From positions 4,423,739 through 4,487,738 of the forward strand of contig OX336340.1 in assembly GCA_946902875.1 (NCBI GenBank): a stretch of 64,000 nt of DNA, given 5' to 3'. Below, in pieces: positions 31,186 to 41,481 of this stretch. This DNA comes from Nematopogon swammerdamellus. Taxonomy: Eukaryota > Arthropoda > Insecta > Lepidoptera > Adelidae. Position 1 is the stretch's first letter. Every line of letters starts with the position of its first letter. The notes below the pieces were generated by a model, which saw only the letters and a program-made list of their open reading frames with translations, had not been told where the DNA came from and ran no database searches. Position numbers and translations under genes: made by a program.

Positions 31186-31573
31186 CAGCCTCGGTAGCTC
31201 AGTGGCGCGGTTGGTTAGTCAACTGTTATTAAGCAACGCTGAGCGCGGTCAGTGTTTGGATGGGTGACCGCTCGACCGTTGGAGGCTGACCGTGGTTCGG
31301 ATTCCACGTTAAACTGTAGGTCCCTTCCCTTCTTACCTTACTAGGTGGTAGGGTTTATCCCGGCCGGGTTGGTACCACCGCACTGAACGAAACGTCGGTC
31401 GAAACGGCTATGTAAATAGTTCGTGTTTTCCGTCCAGTTTAGTGTAGCCGACATGAAGTGAAGGGAAGCACTGACATGGCACCTAGTTCACCCGGTGTTA
31501 TGGGCTGACATCACGGATGTTGTAGGTGATGTAGCCAACCGTGTCAGGTTCCATAAAAAAAAAAAAAAAAATT
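31186..31573 (+). mobile_element. SINE family B, full-length (tRNA/5S-like head)
   Basis: It starts CAGCCTCGGTAGCTCAGTGG (tRNA box A-like). It continues TTAAGCAACGCTGAGCGCGG and TTTGGATGGGTGACCGC, which resemble the internal promoter and 3' part of 5S rRNA. The body and a 17-A tail follow. A partial family C copy lies immediately upstream. Confidence 0.85.
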
Positions 31574-31857
31574 CAATTTTATTTTATTTTATTTTAAATT
31601 TATTTAATCTTTTAATTTTGTAATTTTCTATCGTTTTTATTTACCATATTTTATCAAATGCATGTAAACCGGAGGAATTCTATTCTTGGCTATTAAGTTT
31701 TATATTGTTCATTTTTAAATTTGTTGTATTAATATAAGCTGTGGAATTCTCTAATATATAAATAAATAAATAAGACCGATTTTGGTGATGTTTTTTTTCA
31801 ATAGAGCAAAGTTAAAGGTAATACAAAAGTCATAAATAAAATAATAAAATGAATAAA

Positions 31858-31968
31858 TACCACACGCTGTATGCCGAGAATCAGGGCAAGCGCAGTAATC
31901 GGTGTTGTGCTGCAAGTGCTCTTGTAAATTACATCACAACACCGACCGCCACGTTTAGCAAAGTCTTG
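31858..31968 (+). repeat. Family C repeat, 5' part
   Basis: CCACACGCTGTATGCCGAGA to CCACGTTTAGCAAAGTCTT, then a SINE A-like piece (GTCTCCAGTCTGGCACC) near 32035. Confidence 0.65.
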
Positions 31969-32142
31969 CATCTCTTCATCACATTTGTGATTAAAAAACT
32001 CTACAGTCCAGTAAACCAGCTATCCAAAGAGAAGTCTCCAGTCTGGCACCCTCGTGGAGGTGATAGTGGCTAGTATGACCAGCATATGCTCTGGGCCCTC
32101 TGATTCAGCCATAATGCAATAAATACCATGCAATAATACTTG

Positions 32143-32455
32143 TACCGTGTGGGTTCGGTACTTTAAAAGAATAGCCCCACTGCATCTCTCCCCGTATATG
32201 TCGTAAAAGGCGACTAAGGGGCATGACTCCCTTCTTATATTACTAGGTGGTAGGGTTTACCACCGCACTGAATGAAAGGTCGGTCCGAGGGTCGGTCGAA
32301 ACGGCTATGTAAATAGTTAGCGTTTTCCGTCCAGTTCAGTGTAGCCGGCCAGTGTAGGAAGCACTGACGTGGCACCTAGTTCACCAAGGTGTTATCGGCT
32401 GACATCACGGATGTTGCAGGTGATGTAGCCAACCGTGTCAGCTTGCATAAAAAAA
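32143..32455 (+). mobile_element. C/B chimeric repeat
   Basis: Inverse family C end, then GACTCCCTTCTTATATTACT and the family B body to an A tail. An 80-bp body portion is rearranged. Confidence 0.7.
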
Positions 32456-32997
32456 ATATATACTTAAATTTAATAAAATGTGTGAAATCGCGTCAATGAG
32501 AATAATATTATCGTTATACCTAAATGCGAAAAATACCAGAATGCGTCATGTTGACCACTGATAGGCGATAAATTAATTTGCAAAATGTGTGGAGTGTATG
32601 TTTCAGTTAATTATAGAATGATATAGAATAATTTAATAATCTGTCAATTCATAGGGAGAACGCGGCCAGCAGCCTCGGTACTATCAAAACAGTTTTGAAA
32701 TGTATTTATTAGGTTAGTTTTAGTTTCAATTTTCTAGATAATATCTATAGTTCTTTCTGTTAAGTATTCATTTTTTTAGTATCTTTGCTTTCGTTTGTAC
32801 ATGTTTCACTTTGGTTTCACTGAATAAAACATTTTATTTTGCCAAGTCATACATGCAAAAGGAATTATATTAAGTTAATTATTTATGTACATACGAATTG
32901 AAATGATCTATTTGAAATGACACAACTATTGTTTGAATATCTACTTGTAGTGTTCATGTTAAAAATTTCAGATAGAAGGTCACTCTGCCCAAATGTT

Positions 32998-33125
32998 TAT
33001 TCGTGTAATATACGAGGTAAAGAATGTATAATATAATATACAATATATATGTAATATACATGTAATATACGAGTAATATATGATATGTAATATATATGTA
33101 ATATACGAGGTAAAGAATGTGTAAT
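32998..33125 (+). repeat. AT-rich short tandem region
   Basis: ATATACGAGGTAAAGAATGT occurs twice around a run of TAATATA-type words. Confidence 0.7.
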
Positions 33126-33154
33126 ATAAGAGAAAATAATGTATCGAAAACAAT

Positions 33155-33308
33155 ATTTTTTTTATGTAATCCGGTATGGGTGGCTGAGTCGGAGGGGCCA
33201 AAGCACATGCTCCTACCAGCCTATATCACCTCTGAGAAGGTAGGTGCCATACCGGATACTTCTCTGGATTGCTGGCTATACTGGCCTAGAGGAGAACGCA
33301 GTCACAGG
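33155..33308 (-). mobile_element. SINE family A, 5'-truncated
   Basis: Only the 3' 150 bp of the family is present, with a poly(T) start on the + strand. Confidence 0.75.
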
Positions 33309-33324
33309 CAGCATTGTTACAACC

Positions 33325-33402
33325 TATTTTTTTTAATGAATCTGACGCGTATGGCTACGTCACCTACAAGCTACAACATCCGTGATGTCAGCCCATACAA
33401 AT
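33325..33402 (-). repeat. SINE family B, 3' tail
   Basis: It contains GCTACGTCACCTACAAG and CATCCGTGATGTCAGCCC. Confidence 0.6.
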
Positions 33403-33404
33403 CT

Positions 33405-34055
33405 TTCACTATGTGGCCAAAATTTGGGGACAGAGACCAGAACAGAACGACAATAACTTTGTATGAGGCCGACCATAACGGTGTGGTATATCGTTGGAAA
33501 GGGCGTAAACTAGCGAACTTTTTAAATGAAAATGAAGCTCTCAATTGCTGTCCGTTTTTTTTTAATGAATTAAGAAATTAAGATTCTGTCATAATTTTAC
33601 TCGTCCTTTGGAATTTGGGAGGTAATAAGTCCTTTTCATGGTATTAACTTCATCAAATGATATTTTTTCTAGAACAAGGATACCATCGATAAATCAAATA
33701 AATTTTATTTCGAGCAGATATAATCATAAAGAAAAAAGTTACAAGGGGTTAAAGCTAAGATTTTGGTAATTTTCAAAAATAAAGAAAAAAAAATTGTATC
33801 TCGATACCACGTGACACCAGACAAAAGGTGTCATAGGTCAAAACCTTGCAAATGACCCCACTTACCTACCAAAAAATATTGTCGGTCCATGTGCCGAACA
33901 TCCTGTATATGTATAAGAAAATATAAAATATTTTTCTTCATTTGTTTAGTTGTAATAGAAGTATTTAATTTATAGTTTGTTTTGTTATAATTATTTTTTA
34001 GTTTAGTTTTAATATAAATTCTTCTTTTGTCTAATATTAAAAATTTAATTAAATT
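33405..34055. other. No gene recognised
   Basis: An open stretch to 33581 joins SINE pieces to unrelated sequence. It is not taken as a gene. Confidence 0.45.
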
Positions 34056-34057
34056 TG

Positions 34058-34175
34058 CCTACTTCATTCAAAGGGTAAGCCTTGCCATCCAGCAAGTGTT
34101 CTAGGAACATTTGAAAATGCCCCTTTTGATAGTTATTTTAATGTTTGTTAGGTAGGTTTATTTCTTTAGTTATTA
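34058..34175 (+). pseudogene. LINE-derived C-terminal fragment, third copy
   Basis: CCTACTTCATTCAAAGGGTA, then AAGTGTTCTAGGAACATTTG, closely matches 17145-17260 but lacks part of the middle. Confidence 0.5.
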
Positions 34176-34311
34176 GTATTACTTTTTTGTTAATGTTTAA
34201 AATAAAAATTAAATTTAATTAGAAGATAACATAATATTATATAGATATTTAGCAAGGAATAATAAAGATAATAAAGATTATTTTTGTGTAATTGTTACAA
34301 AGTATTATAAT

Positions 34312-34628
34312 GTGGGGCTATTCGTTTTATGTGACGAGAGATGCAGTGTGGGGTCGCCACACTGCATCTCTCCCCGTGCATGTCGTAAATAAGGACAAGG
34401 TGCCGTGCTAAAGGACGACAGGCTAGCCACCTGTCACCTTGGCGCGGTCCTTCCACCGAGTTATGCAGCAGATCGGTCTTCGTGCCTCACTTGCTGCTTG
34501 ATAGTTATCTTGGAATACATTGCTAAACGTGGTTGTCGGTGTTGTGCTGTAATTTAGAAGAGTACTTGCAGCACAAAACCGATTACCCTGCTTACCCTGA
34601 TTGTCGGGATACAGCGTGCGTGTGGTAT
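34312..34628 (-). repeat. Family C repeat, full-length with a small rearrangement
   Basis: Inverse unit. The end near 34340 has a local inversion that repeats the CCACACTGCATCTCTCCCC words. Confidence 0.7.
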
Positions 34629-34669
34629 GTAAGTGTCTATTATTATAATGTATGTCCCTGCCCATCTAT

Positions 34670-34822
34670 TTCCTCCTAAGTACAGCCTAGAGTTCTTCAA
34701 AAGGGGCGTGAAAAGGCTCCTGTCATTCGCAACCACCGTGCATCAAAAAATGTCCATGGGCATCGTTAGACACCTACTTGTAGGTGAAACAATGCCACAT
34801 GTCGCGCTATCCATAAAAAAAA
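34670..34822 (+). repeat. Family G repeat (ends GTCGCGCTATCCATAAAAA)
   Basis: CCTCCTAAGTACAGCCTAGA, then GGGGCGTGAAAAGGCTCCT and CCACATGTCGCGCTATCC, recurs at 63345-63457. A diverged copy lies at 6560-6690. It may be a LINE 3' end or a SINE. Confidence 0.6.
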
Positions 34823-34824
34823 TG

Positions 34825-35745
34825 TGCAATTATATAAAAGTGTATATAAAAAATATATGTAAGTGAATCACCATGTATAGTGTTGTCATAAACATAATCT
34901 GTGTATTTTTTTTTTCATTGTTTACAAATTAGCGGCGTAATCACTTTACATCGCGCGCAAAAAAAATATGACCTAGGACCATAGAATTACGCACACCGAC
35001 TTAACTACAAGTTGTAAGGTGCCAGACATTGTCGAACAAGTTCCGACGACTAAAAACATGTTTCAGTTTTTAGTCCAAGTCTGTGGTGATTTCAGGATAG
35101 TATTTATGCATTCAAGAGTTGGAAAATGCGAATTTTCCTTCACCTAAGTATGTAAAAAAATTTACGTCCATAATAGATGAAACCTATTAAATTTTTTTTT
35201 TATTTTCACTGCCAACCTTTTTGGTTATTAATAATTTGTATTATATTTTTCATCACATTTCAAATGTTTCAAACTTATGGCAACAATGCAAAGAATGTGT
35301 AAATACCTAAATTTGCCGCAGCCGCACTTTAAACCGAACACTTATTCCGCACTTTTCAAAACCTCAATGTTCAATGTTCAATTAATTAAATCGATTAACA
35401 TAACGAGAACGATGGTATATACGCGCGCTCGAAGAACTCGAGCGCCTTTGTTCACGGCCGCTAGTACACTGAACGAATGAACACTGCAGGCAGTCACGCT
35501 CATTATGGCTCGATGGTCTTGAGCGAATCTATTTAATAAGAGGTTATTGAGAACCTATAATGCAGAATGTTTTAGATTAGAGTCCGCGACGGGTCCAGTG
35601 ACCGAAACCGGCCTTCATTCATACGGCCTATCGTTGCATAGGTACTTCTTTAGTTATGAATTTCAAATGTTTACATTCTTAAATATACGCTATGTAAACA
35701 AGGATATAAATGCAATGATACGAAAATTCTACTAAATTCTTTTAA
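34825..35745. other. No gene recognised
   Basis: AT-rich with a GC-rich patch near 35415-35510. No repeat family identified. Confidence 0.45.
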
Positions 35746-36075
35746 AGTACCGTGTGGGGCCGGTACTTTAAAAGAATAGCCCCACTGCATCTCTCCCCGT
35801 GTATGTTGTAAAAGGCGACTAAGGGATATGACTCCCTTCTTATATTACTAGGTGGTAGGGTTTAACCCGCCCGGGTTGGTACCACCGCACTGAATGAAAG
35901 GTCGGTCGAAACGGCTATGTAAATAGTTTGTGTTTTCCGTCCAGTTCAGTGTAGCCGGCACGACCGAATGGAAGCACTGACGTGGCACCAAGTTCACCCG
36001 GTGTTATGGGCTGACATCACGGATGTTGCAGGGGATGTAGCCAACCGTGTCAGTTTCCTTTAAAAAAAAAAAAAT
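35746..36075 (+). mobile_element. C/B chimeric repeat
   Basis: GTACCGTGTGGGGCCGGTAC through AAAAGGCGACTAAGGGATAT, then GACTCCCTTCTTATATTACT and the family B body with poly(A). Confidence 0.75.
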
Positions 36076-36079
36076 TCTT

Positions 36080-36790
36080 ACATGTGGTGAATGCTGAAAA
36101 AAAAGTTAAAAGTTAAATTGGGCATTACGGCTTATTTCAAACAAAGGCACTGTGGAACGCAAATTTTCTAGTTTGAGGCATAGAATCGTCTAATTTCTAA
36201 ACATTGGTAGGCACATAATTAATTACCGAAGTGCTAAGTTTTTTTTTGAATTAGCACTCGATTATTATTATATTTTCCTAATCAACCGACACACATGTAC
36301 GGTGGTTGTACACACACCTAATAAACCTGCTAAATAAATGATAAGCATATATCGATACTTTAAAGGTAAAACTCACTAAGTGACATTTTGGCCAAAAACG
36401 AGTTTTTGACATAAGTACATTTACATTTTCATAAACTACGAGAAGAAAAAATCACCAAGTGGCTAGTAAAATATTAACTCAGGTTTTTAAAATGTTGATA
36501 TTAAGTTAGTACATTTTTTCAAGAAACATCCGAGAAGTAAAATTCATCATGCACTTAAAGATTTTTACTCTTAGGAAATTTACAAAGAACGGCACCCAAC
36601 ACCAAGAAGAAAATTTCATTAAGTACTTGTTCAGTTTTACCTCTATGACATTTGTCAATGTCACTTCACTTGTAATCTTTTACTGTCAGTTGTCTTTTTT
36701 GAAATTGGCGTTGTTGGTACATGTGCTGAAATTTTACGTGATTTTCTGTTAAATTGGTGTGTTTAATTATGTGTTACAAAAGTTCAAGTG
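36080..36790 (+). promoter_or_regulatory. Upstream region of the Sola-like transposase, probable element 5' end
   Basis: It contains several TAAGTACATTT or TAAGTGACATTTT words near AGAAAAA tracts (36378, 36410, 36435, 36506, 36605). These are like the subterminal motifs of the element at 11.75 kb. A similar GCTAAGTACATTTTAA lies downstream at 40293. Terminal inverted repeats could not be delimited. Confidence 0.4.
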
Positions 36791-36796
36791 GTAACA

Positions 36797-36871
36797 ATGA
36801 GTGACAGAACAAAATTAATGCTTAAAACTGTTCGGGATGCCGAAAGAATGGGGCAGATGGAGCAGAGACGT
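36797..36871 (+). CDS. Transposase exon 1
   Basis: This exon has 25 codons beginning at an ATG in ACAATGA context and ending at CGT/GTAAGT. It is short, basic and helical in character. An in-frame GTG nine bases upstream is not needed as a start. Confidence 0.6.
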
Positions 36872-39800
36872 GTAAGTAAATTTCACCTCGAAATAACCAC
36901 ATTTATCTACGTAAATTTAATACTACTTTACCAAATTACTGTCAGGTTGCTTAGAAATACGTACATAAAGCTTTAGAATAAGATATAACCATTCCTCAAA
37001 TAAAACATAACCTATCGTGCTTTATACTTTTTACGCAAATGTGCACGAAAGTTACTTAGGTACCTACCTACCAAAATTTCATCGCACTCAGATGAGCAGC
37101 TTGAGAGCGCATAGAACACTAACAAAGAAAGAAATATTAATTTTCAGAATCGCTCGGCTATAGAAAGATCAAAAGGCGACCTCTTCGAGCAGATTGACTT
37201 AGATCATTCTTACGCGGCTAGCGGAAACCAACATGTTGAGCCCAGCTTCGGAGAAGTATTAGAAGAAGAGACCGAACCGTCTGGACGTTACATAATCGCA
37301 AGCGGCAGCCAACAAGTTGAGCCTAGCTACGGAAGAATGTTAGAAGAAGAGATCAAACCACCTGAACATGACGACCAAAGGTGTAACGAGCCGGCGGCTG
37401 TGCCATTGATTGTTAGTACCTATTATTAAAATAAAAGCCACCTATATACTTTTATAGTCAGAAAATTTAGCAACTTGGTTAGATATTTACCTTGTATTGT
37501 CGTTTTAGTGACTAGGTATAATCTTGGCGCCTTGTTCCAGGTTCATTACTCGGCAGAACACGCTATTGAAGAAGTAATTGTAAGCGACAGCCAACACGTT
37601 GAGCCCAGCTCCGGAGAAGTATTAGAAGAAGAGACCGAACCGTCTGGACGTTACATAATCGCAAGCGGCAGCCAACACGTTGAGCCTAGCTACGTTAGAA
37701 TGTTAGAAGAAGAGATCGAACCACCTGAACATGACGACCAAAGATGTAACGAGCCGGCGGCTGTGCCATTGATTGTTAGTACGTATTATTAAAATAAACG
37801 CCACCTATATACTTTTATAGTCAGAAAATTTAGCAACTTGGTAAGATATTTACCTTGTATTGTCGTTTTAGTGACTAGGTATAATCTTGGCGCCTTGTTC
37901 CAGGTTCATTACTCTGCAGAACACGCGATTCAAGAAGTAATTGTAAGCGACAGCCAACACGTTGAGCCCAGCTACGGAGAAGTATTAGAAGAAGAGATCG
38001 AACCGGCTGGACGTTATATAATTGAAAGCGGCAGCCAAAACGTTGAGCCTAGCTACGGAAGAATGTTAGAAGAAGATATTGAAAGAATATTAGAAGAAGA
38101 GACCGAACCGGCTGGATGTGACTACCAAGAACGTGACAAGCTGTCTACATTAACAAAACCTTTAGTTGCATATTCTTCTAATAGTGAAGATTACTCATCA
38201 GATAATTCACACACCGATCCAACGTTTACTTTCATCAATCCACATCCAAGAACAAGAACCATTAGTACAGATTCTGACGAACTACCTGAAGAGCACACTG
38301 CACAACCTCCGACGCGTTGGAGAAAAAGGGATCCACAGAACTGGAAAGTAAACATAATAAAAAATAAGCGATCTATGTGTTTGCCATACAATAATAAAAC
38401 CAAGGATTTTGAAGGTAAGAATCCTAAGCAAGCAAATTGTAGTCGTTGTCGATTCCACTGCAATGACAACTTCACGGAGTTGGAACGAACCGAAATTTGC
38501 AAGTCATATTGGGGATTGAAAGACTTCCAGCGTCAAAAAGATTTCATTATCCAATGTGTGAAAACGATTGCACCTAAGAGACGGAAGATTGATGAATCAA
38601 GCAGCGCTGCTCGGTCAGTATCAAAATCATATTACTTGCAAAATCCCACTGGTCGTTTCAGAGTATGCGCAAGTTTTTTTCAAAAAACGCTCTGCATATC
38701 GAACGGCCCAATTAATACAGCCATTGCAGGTACGAGCTCAACAGGCACATTTGATGGTATCGACAGACGAGGTAGGAAATCTCCCGGTAACAAAACTTCA
38801 GATGAGCAAATCAAAGTTATCAAAGAACACATAGAGAGTTTTCCTTGTATGGAGTCGCACTATGTTAGGAAAAAAACACAGAAGAAGTACCTGGATTCTC
38901 AATTATCTATTTTAAAAATGTACGCCCTTTACAAGGAAAAGTGCTCAGAAAAACAGATAGCTCCAGTAAGCGAATTCATCTATAGAAAAGTGTTTTGCAC
39001 ATCGTACAATCTGTCATTCTTTAAGCCAAAAAAAGACCAGTGTCCAATATGTTCCAGATTTGATACAGGCGATATAAACAAAAAGAAAGACATGGAGATT
39101 GAGTACTCACAACATATCATTCGAAAAAACGAATGCAATGCTGCAAAGGAAAATGATAAGGATCGCTGTAAAAATGACAATACATTTATCACGGCTAATT
39201 TTGATTTGCAGAGCGTACTGCAATTGCCATACTCCAGTGTATCTCAATTTTATTATACAAGAAAGATATGCGTATATAATTTGACGATTTATGAGGGTGA
39301 AGGGAATAATGCATATTGCTATTATTGGAATGAGTTAAATGGGAAAAGAGGCAGTAATGAAATCGCGTCCATTCTGCTGTACTACATTGAGCACTTGCCA
39401 TCCACAGTCAAAGAAATGTCTCTCTTCTCTGACACGTGCGGAGGCCAAAACCGTAACCAACAAGTGGCTGCAGCTTTGCTTTATGCAGTGAAACACACGC
39501 ACTTAAATAAAATTGAACTTAAGTTCTTGGAATCGGGTCACACTCACATGGAGTGTGATTCAATGCACTCGGCTATCGAAAATGCTAAACGAAATAAAAC
39601 GGCTTACACAATGAATGACTGGACAGATATATTCAAAAATGCTCGATCTGGTAGAAGCACTTTACGGCTACCAAGAAACCAACAAAAAGAACCGAAACCA
39701 CCATACCAACTGCGACAATTCAAGTTCTCCGATTTCAAAGACTTTCAAGCCCTCGCCTCTAAAACAATAAGGAACAGAAACAGAGATGAACTCGGAGATC

Positions 39801-40141
39801 AAGTATCATGGTTGAAAATAAAATGTTTGAAATTTCAAAAGACAACACAAGACATTCTTTTTTATAGGTATGATCACAAATCGGAGTACAAACGAATTTT
39901 TGTTGCCGGAAATGTTCGACGAAGGAAGGAACCTGAAGTTGAACCACAACTCTTCCCAGTCTACAACCGTCTCCTCCCAATATCTAAAAAAAAGAAAGAA
40001 GATCTGGAAAAAGTATGTAGAATGGGTCTAGTCCCAGAAGAAACGCATTTGTGGTATCAGTCGCTACCTGTTACTGCTGCTACGGATGTGGAAAGGCTTC
40101 CAGAGCCAGACGCAGATGAGACCGACCACGGAGAAGAGTGA
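36797..40141 (+). CDS. Putative DDE-type transposase, Sola-like, four exons, apparently intact
   Basis: Proposed exons are 36797-36871, 37148-37411, 37541-37774 and 37904-40141. All junctions are phase 0 (CGT/GTAAGT; TTTTCAG/AAT; ATT/GTTAGT; TTCCAG/GTT; and so on). Together they give 936 residues with no internal stop. The first 25 residues include MLKTVRDAERMGQMEQRR. The N-terminal part is acidic and repeated (SQHVEPSYGEVLEEE). A CysxxCys-type region (ANCSRCRFHCNDN), a QCPICSRFD pair, and the blocks FDLQSVLQLP, SLFSDTCGGQNRN and GHTHMECDSMHSAIE follow. These last three fit spaced acidic catalytic blocks of a DDE/RNase H fold. The tail RLLPISKKKKEDLEKVC then VPEETHLWYQSLP resembles the C-terminal block of Sola2-like and DUF7869-like multi-copy insect proteins. 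That family name is recalled, not searched. A host-domesticated gene is the alternative. Confidence 0.75.
37148..37411 (+). CDS. Transposase exon 2 (first copy of a triplicated exon)
   Basis: This exon has 88 codons between a TTTTCAG acceptor and a GTTAGT donor. Its first half (NRSAIERSKGDLFEQIDLDH) is unique. The rest (HVEPSFGEVLEEE ... AAVPLI) is repeated in the next two exons. Confidence 0.6.
37541..37774 (+). CDS. Transposase exon 3 (second copy)
   Basis: This exon has 78 codons and is phase 0 at both ends. It starts VHYSAEHAIEEVIVSDSQ and ends at the same ATT/GTTAGT donor as exon 2. The downstream intron is nearly identical to the one after exon 2. Confidence 0.6.
37904..40141 (+). CDS. 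Transposase exon 4 (third copy plus catalytic core and C-terminus)
   Basis: This exon has 745 codons plus TGA. It opens with the third VHYSAEHAI copy and then runs without a stop through the cysteine pairs, the acidic blocks and the conserved tail. An open frame of this length in a decayed AT-rich region indicates recent activity or selection. Confidence 0.85.
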   Translation, partial: VHYSAEHAIQEVIVSDSQHVEPSYGEVLEEEIEPAGRYIIESGSQNVEPSYGRMLEEDIERILEEETEPAGCDYQERDKLSTLTKPLVAYSSNSEDYSSDNSHTDPTFTFINPHPRTRTISTDSDELPEEHTAQPPTRWRKRDPQNWKVNIIKNKRSMCLPYNNKTKDFEGKNPKQANCSRCRFHCNDNFTELERTEICKSYWGLKDFQRQKDFIIQCVKTIAPKRRKIDESSSAARSVSKSYYLQNPTGRFRVCASFFQKTLCISNGPINTAIAGTSSTGTFDGIDRRGRKSPGNKTSDEQIKVIKEHIESFPCMESHYVRKKTQKKYLDSQLSILKMYALYKEKCSEKQIAPVSEFIYRKVFCTSYNLSFFKPKKDQCPICSRFDTGDINKKKDMEIEYSQHIIRKNECNAAKENDKDRCKNDNTFITANFDLQSVLQLPYSSVSQFYYTRKICVYNLTIYEGEGNNAYCYYWNELNGKRGSNEIASILLYYIEHLPSTVKEMSLFSDTCGGQNRNQQVAAALLYAVKHTHLNKIELKFLESGHTHMECDSMHSAIENAKRNKTAYTMNDWTDIFKNARSGRSTLRLPRNQQKEPKPPYQLRQFKFSDFKDFQALASKTIRNRNRDELGDQVSWLKIKCLKFQKTTQDILFYRYDHKSEYKRIFVAGNVRRRKEPEVEPQLFPVYNRLLPISKKKKEDLEKVCRMGLVPEETHLWYQSLPVTAATDVERLPEPDADETDHGEE

Positions 40142-40142
40142 C

Positions 40143-40164
40143 CTATCGCCCTTTAGCACGGCAT
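40143..40164 (+). repeat. Family C fragment just after the transposase stop codon
   Basis: The words TATCGCCCTTTAGCACGGCA follow the TGA almost at once. The same words lie near the 3' end of family C copies (for example 2742-2762 and 24213-24231). The surrounding bases do not continue the family. Confidence 0.5.
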
Positions 40165-40564
40165 TGACATGTTATCAATGTAAAATTTTTAAACATAAAA
40201 ATAAAATAATATTGAAAGAGTAAATACATTTTTATTGAACCTGTTAATTAATTAAGTACGTCTTATACACTGACAGATCCAGAGGAAAAAGTTGCTAAGT
40301 ACATTTTAATTTTTTTCTACTTAAACTAAAAAAAAAATTTTTTGTTATCATTACAGTTTTGAAGTATGTCTTTAAAAGTATTATTAACCAAAAAATCTGC
40401 CAGATTAAGCGTAAGATGATCGTTCCATGACAAATAATAACTCCCTCTATCTTTAAACCTTGATTTCTCGAAATAATGCTCCCAGCACTTAGTGAATTTT
40501 ACCTTTAAAGTGTCGATATTTCTGTTACTGTTAAAAATTATATATTTTACGAGCCCTACGATAT

Positions 40565-40852
40565 ACATATAAAAACCAGCCAAGTGCGAGTCGGACTCGC
40601 GCACCGAGGTTTTGGCATCACAAAAAAAAAACTTAGAAAAAAACCCGTTTCTTGTATGGGGACCCCCTTAATTGTTACACTTTTCACTTTTTTATTATTT
40701 GTTGTTATATCCGTCAAATCTATGAAAATTTCAACCGCCTAGCTATTACGGTTCCAAAGATACAGCCATCGAACGAACGGACAGACAGACAGACTGACAG
40801 ACAAACATTGTAGGCTTAGTAATAGGCTTCCGAACGAGGTACGGAAACCTAA
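40565..40852 (+). repeat. Family D dispersed repeat
   Basis: AGCCAAGTGCGAGTCGGACT to GGCTTCCGAACGAGGTACGG with a CAGA run. Confidence 0.65.
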
Positions 40853-41321
40853 AAAAATAATTTACCACTAACTTCGACAAACATAATATAAATCTTCTAT
40901 CTAACATAAATGAAATAATTCACAAATTCTAACCCACCGAATGTATACCAGCCATATACACAGGGGTTTCAGGATAGGGTTTTGTAACTGCAGGGTTCAA
41001 AAGGGGATCATATTTGAATTCGAAAAGCTCTGAAACTTTTTTAACCGACTTCAAAAAAGGAGGAGGTTCTATGTTCGGCTGTATGTATTTTTTTTTATGT
41101 ATGTTCAGCAATATCTTCCGCAATTGTGAACCGATTTCGATGATTCTTTTTTTGTTCGGTTCAGCCTAGCTCCAAGGTGGTCCCATTTTTTTTTTGGTTA
41201 AGATCGGATTGGAATGCGAGGCGGAATCGCGAGGCCGAAGGCCGAGCAATTCCGCCGAGTACATTAATAGCAAATAAAAATTACTAAAAAAACTGTGGAA
41301 TAAAAAACTATTTAAAAAAAT

Positions 41322-41481
41322 ATAAAAACCGCCTTCAAAAATGTATGAAATAAAAAAATAAAAATCGAACCCTAGAGTTGAAGGTGGTGGTGCTAAAGCA
41401 AGCAAAAATATCCGACCGCCTTCAACTCTAGGGTTCGATTTTTATTTTTTTATTTCATACATTTTTGAAGGCGGTTTTTAT
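41322..41481. repeat. Hairpin with about 65-bp arms
   Basis: AACCGCCTTCAAAAATGTAT ... TCTAGGGTTCG is mirrored with about three differences around a 27-bp loop. Confidence 0.85.

Noticed and set aside
33117..33581. 154-codon open frame
   Set aside because: It joins a truncated SINE A, a SINE B tail and unrelated sequence. It has no protein family features and no conserved context.
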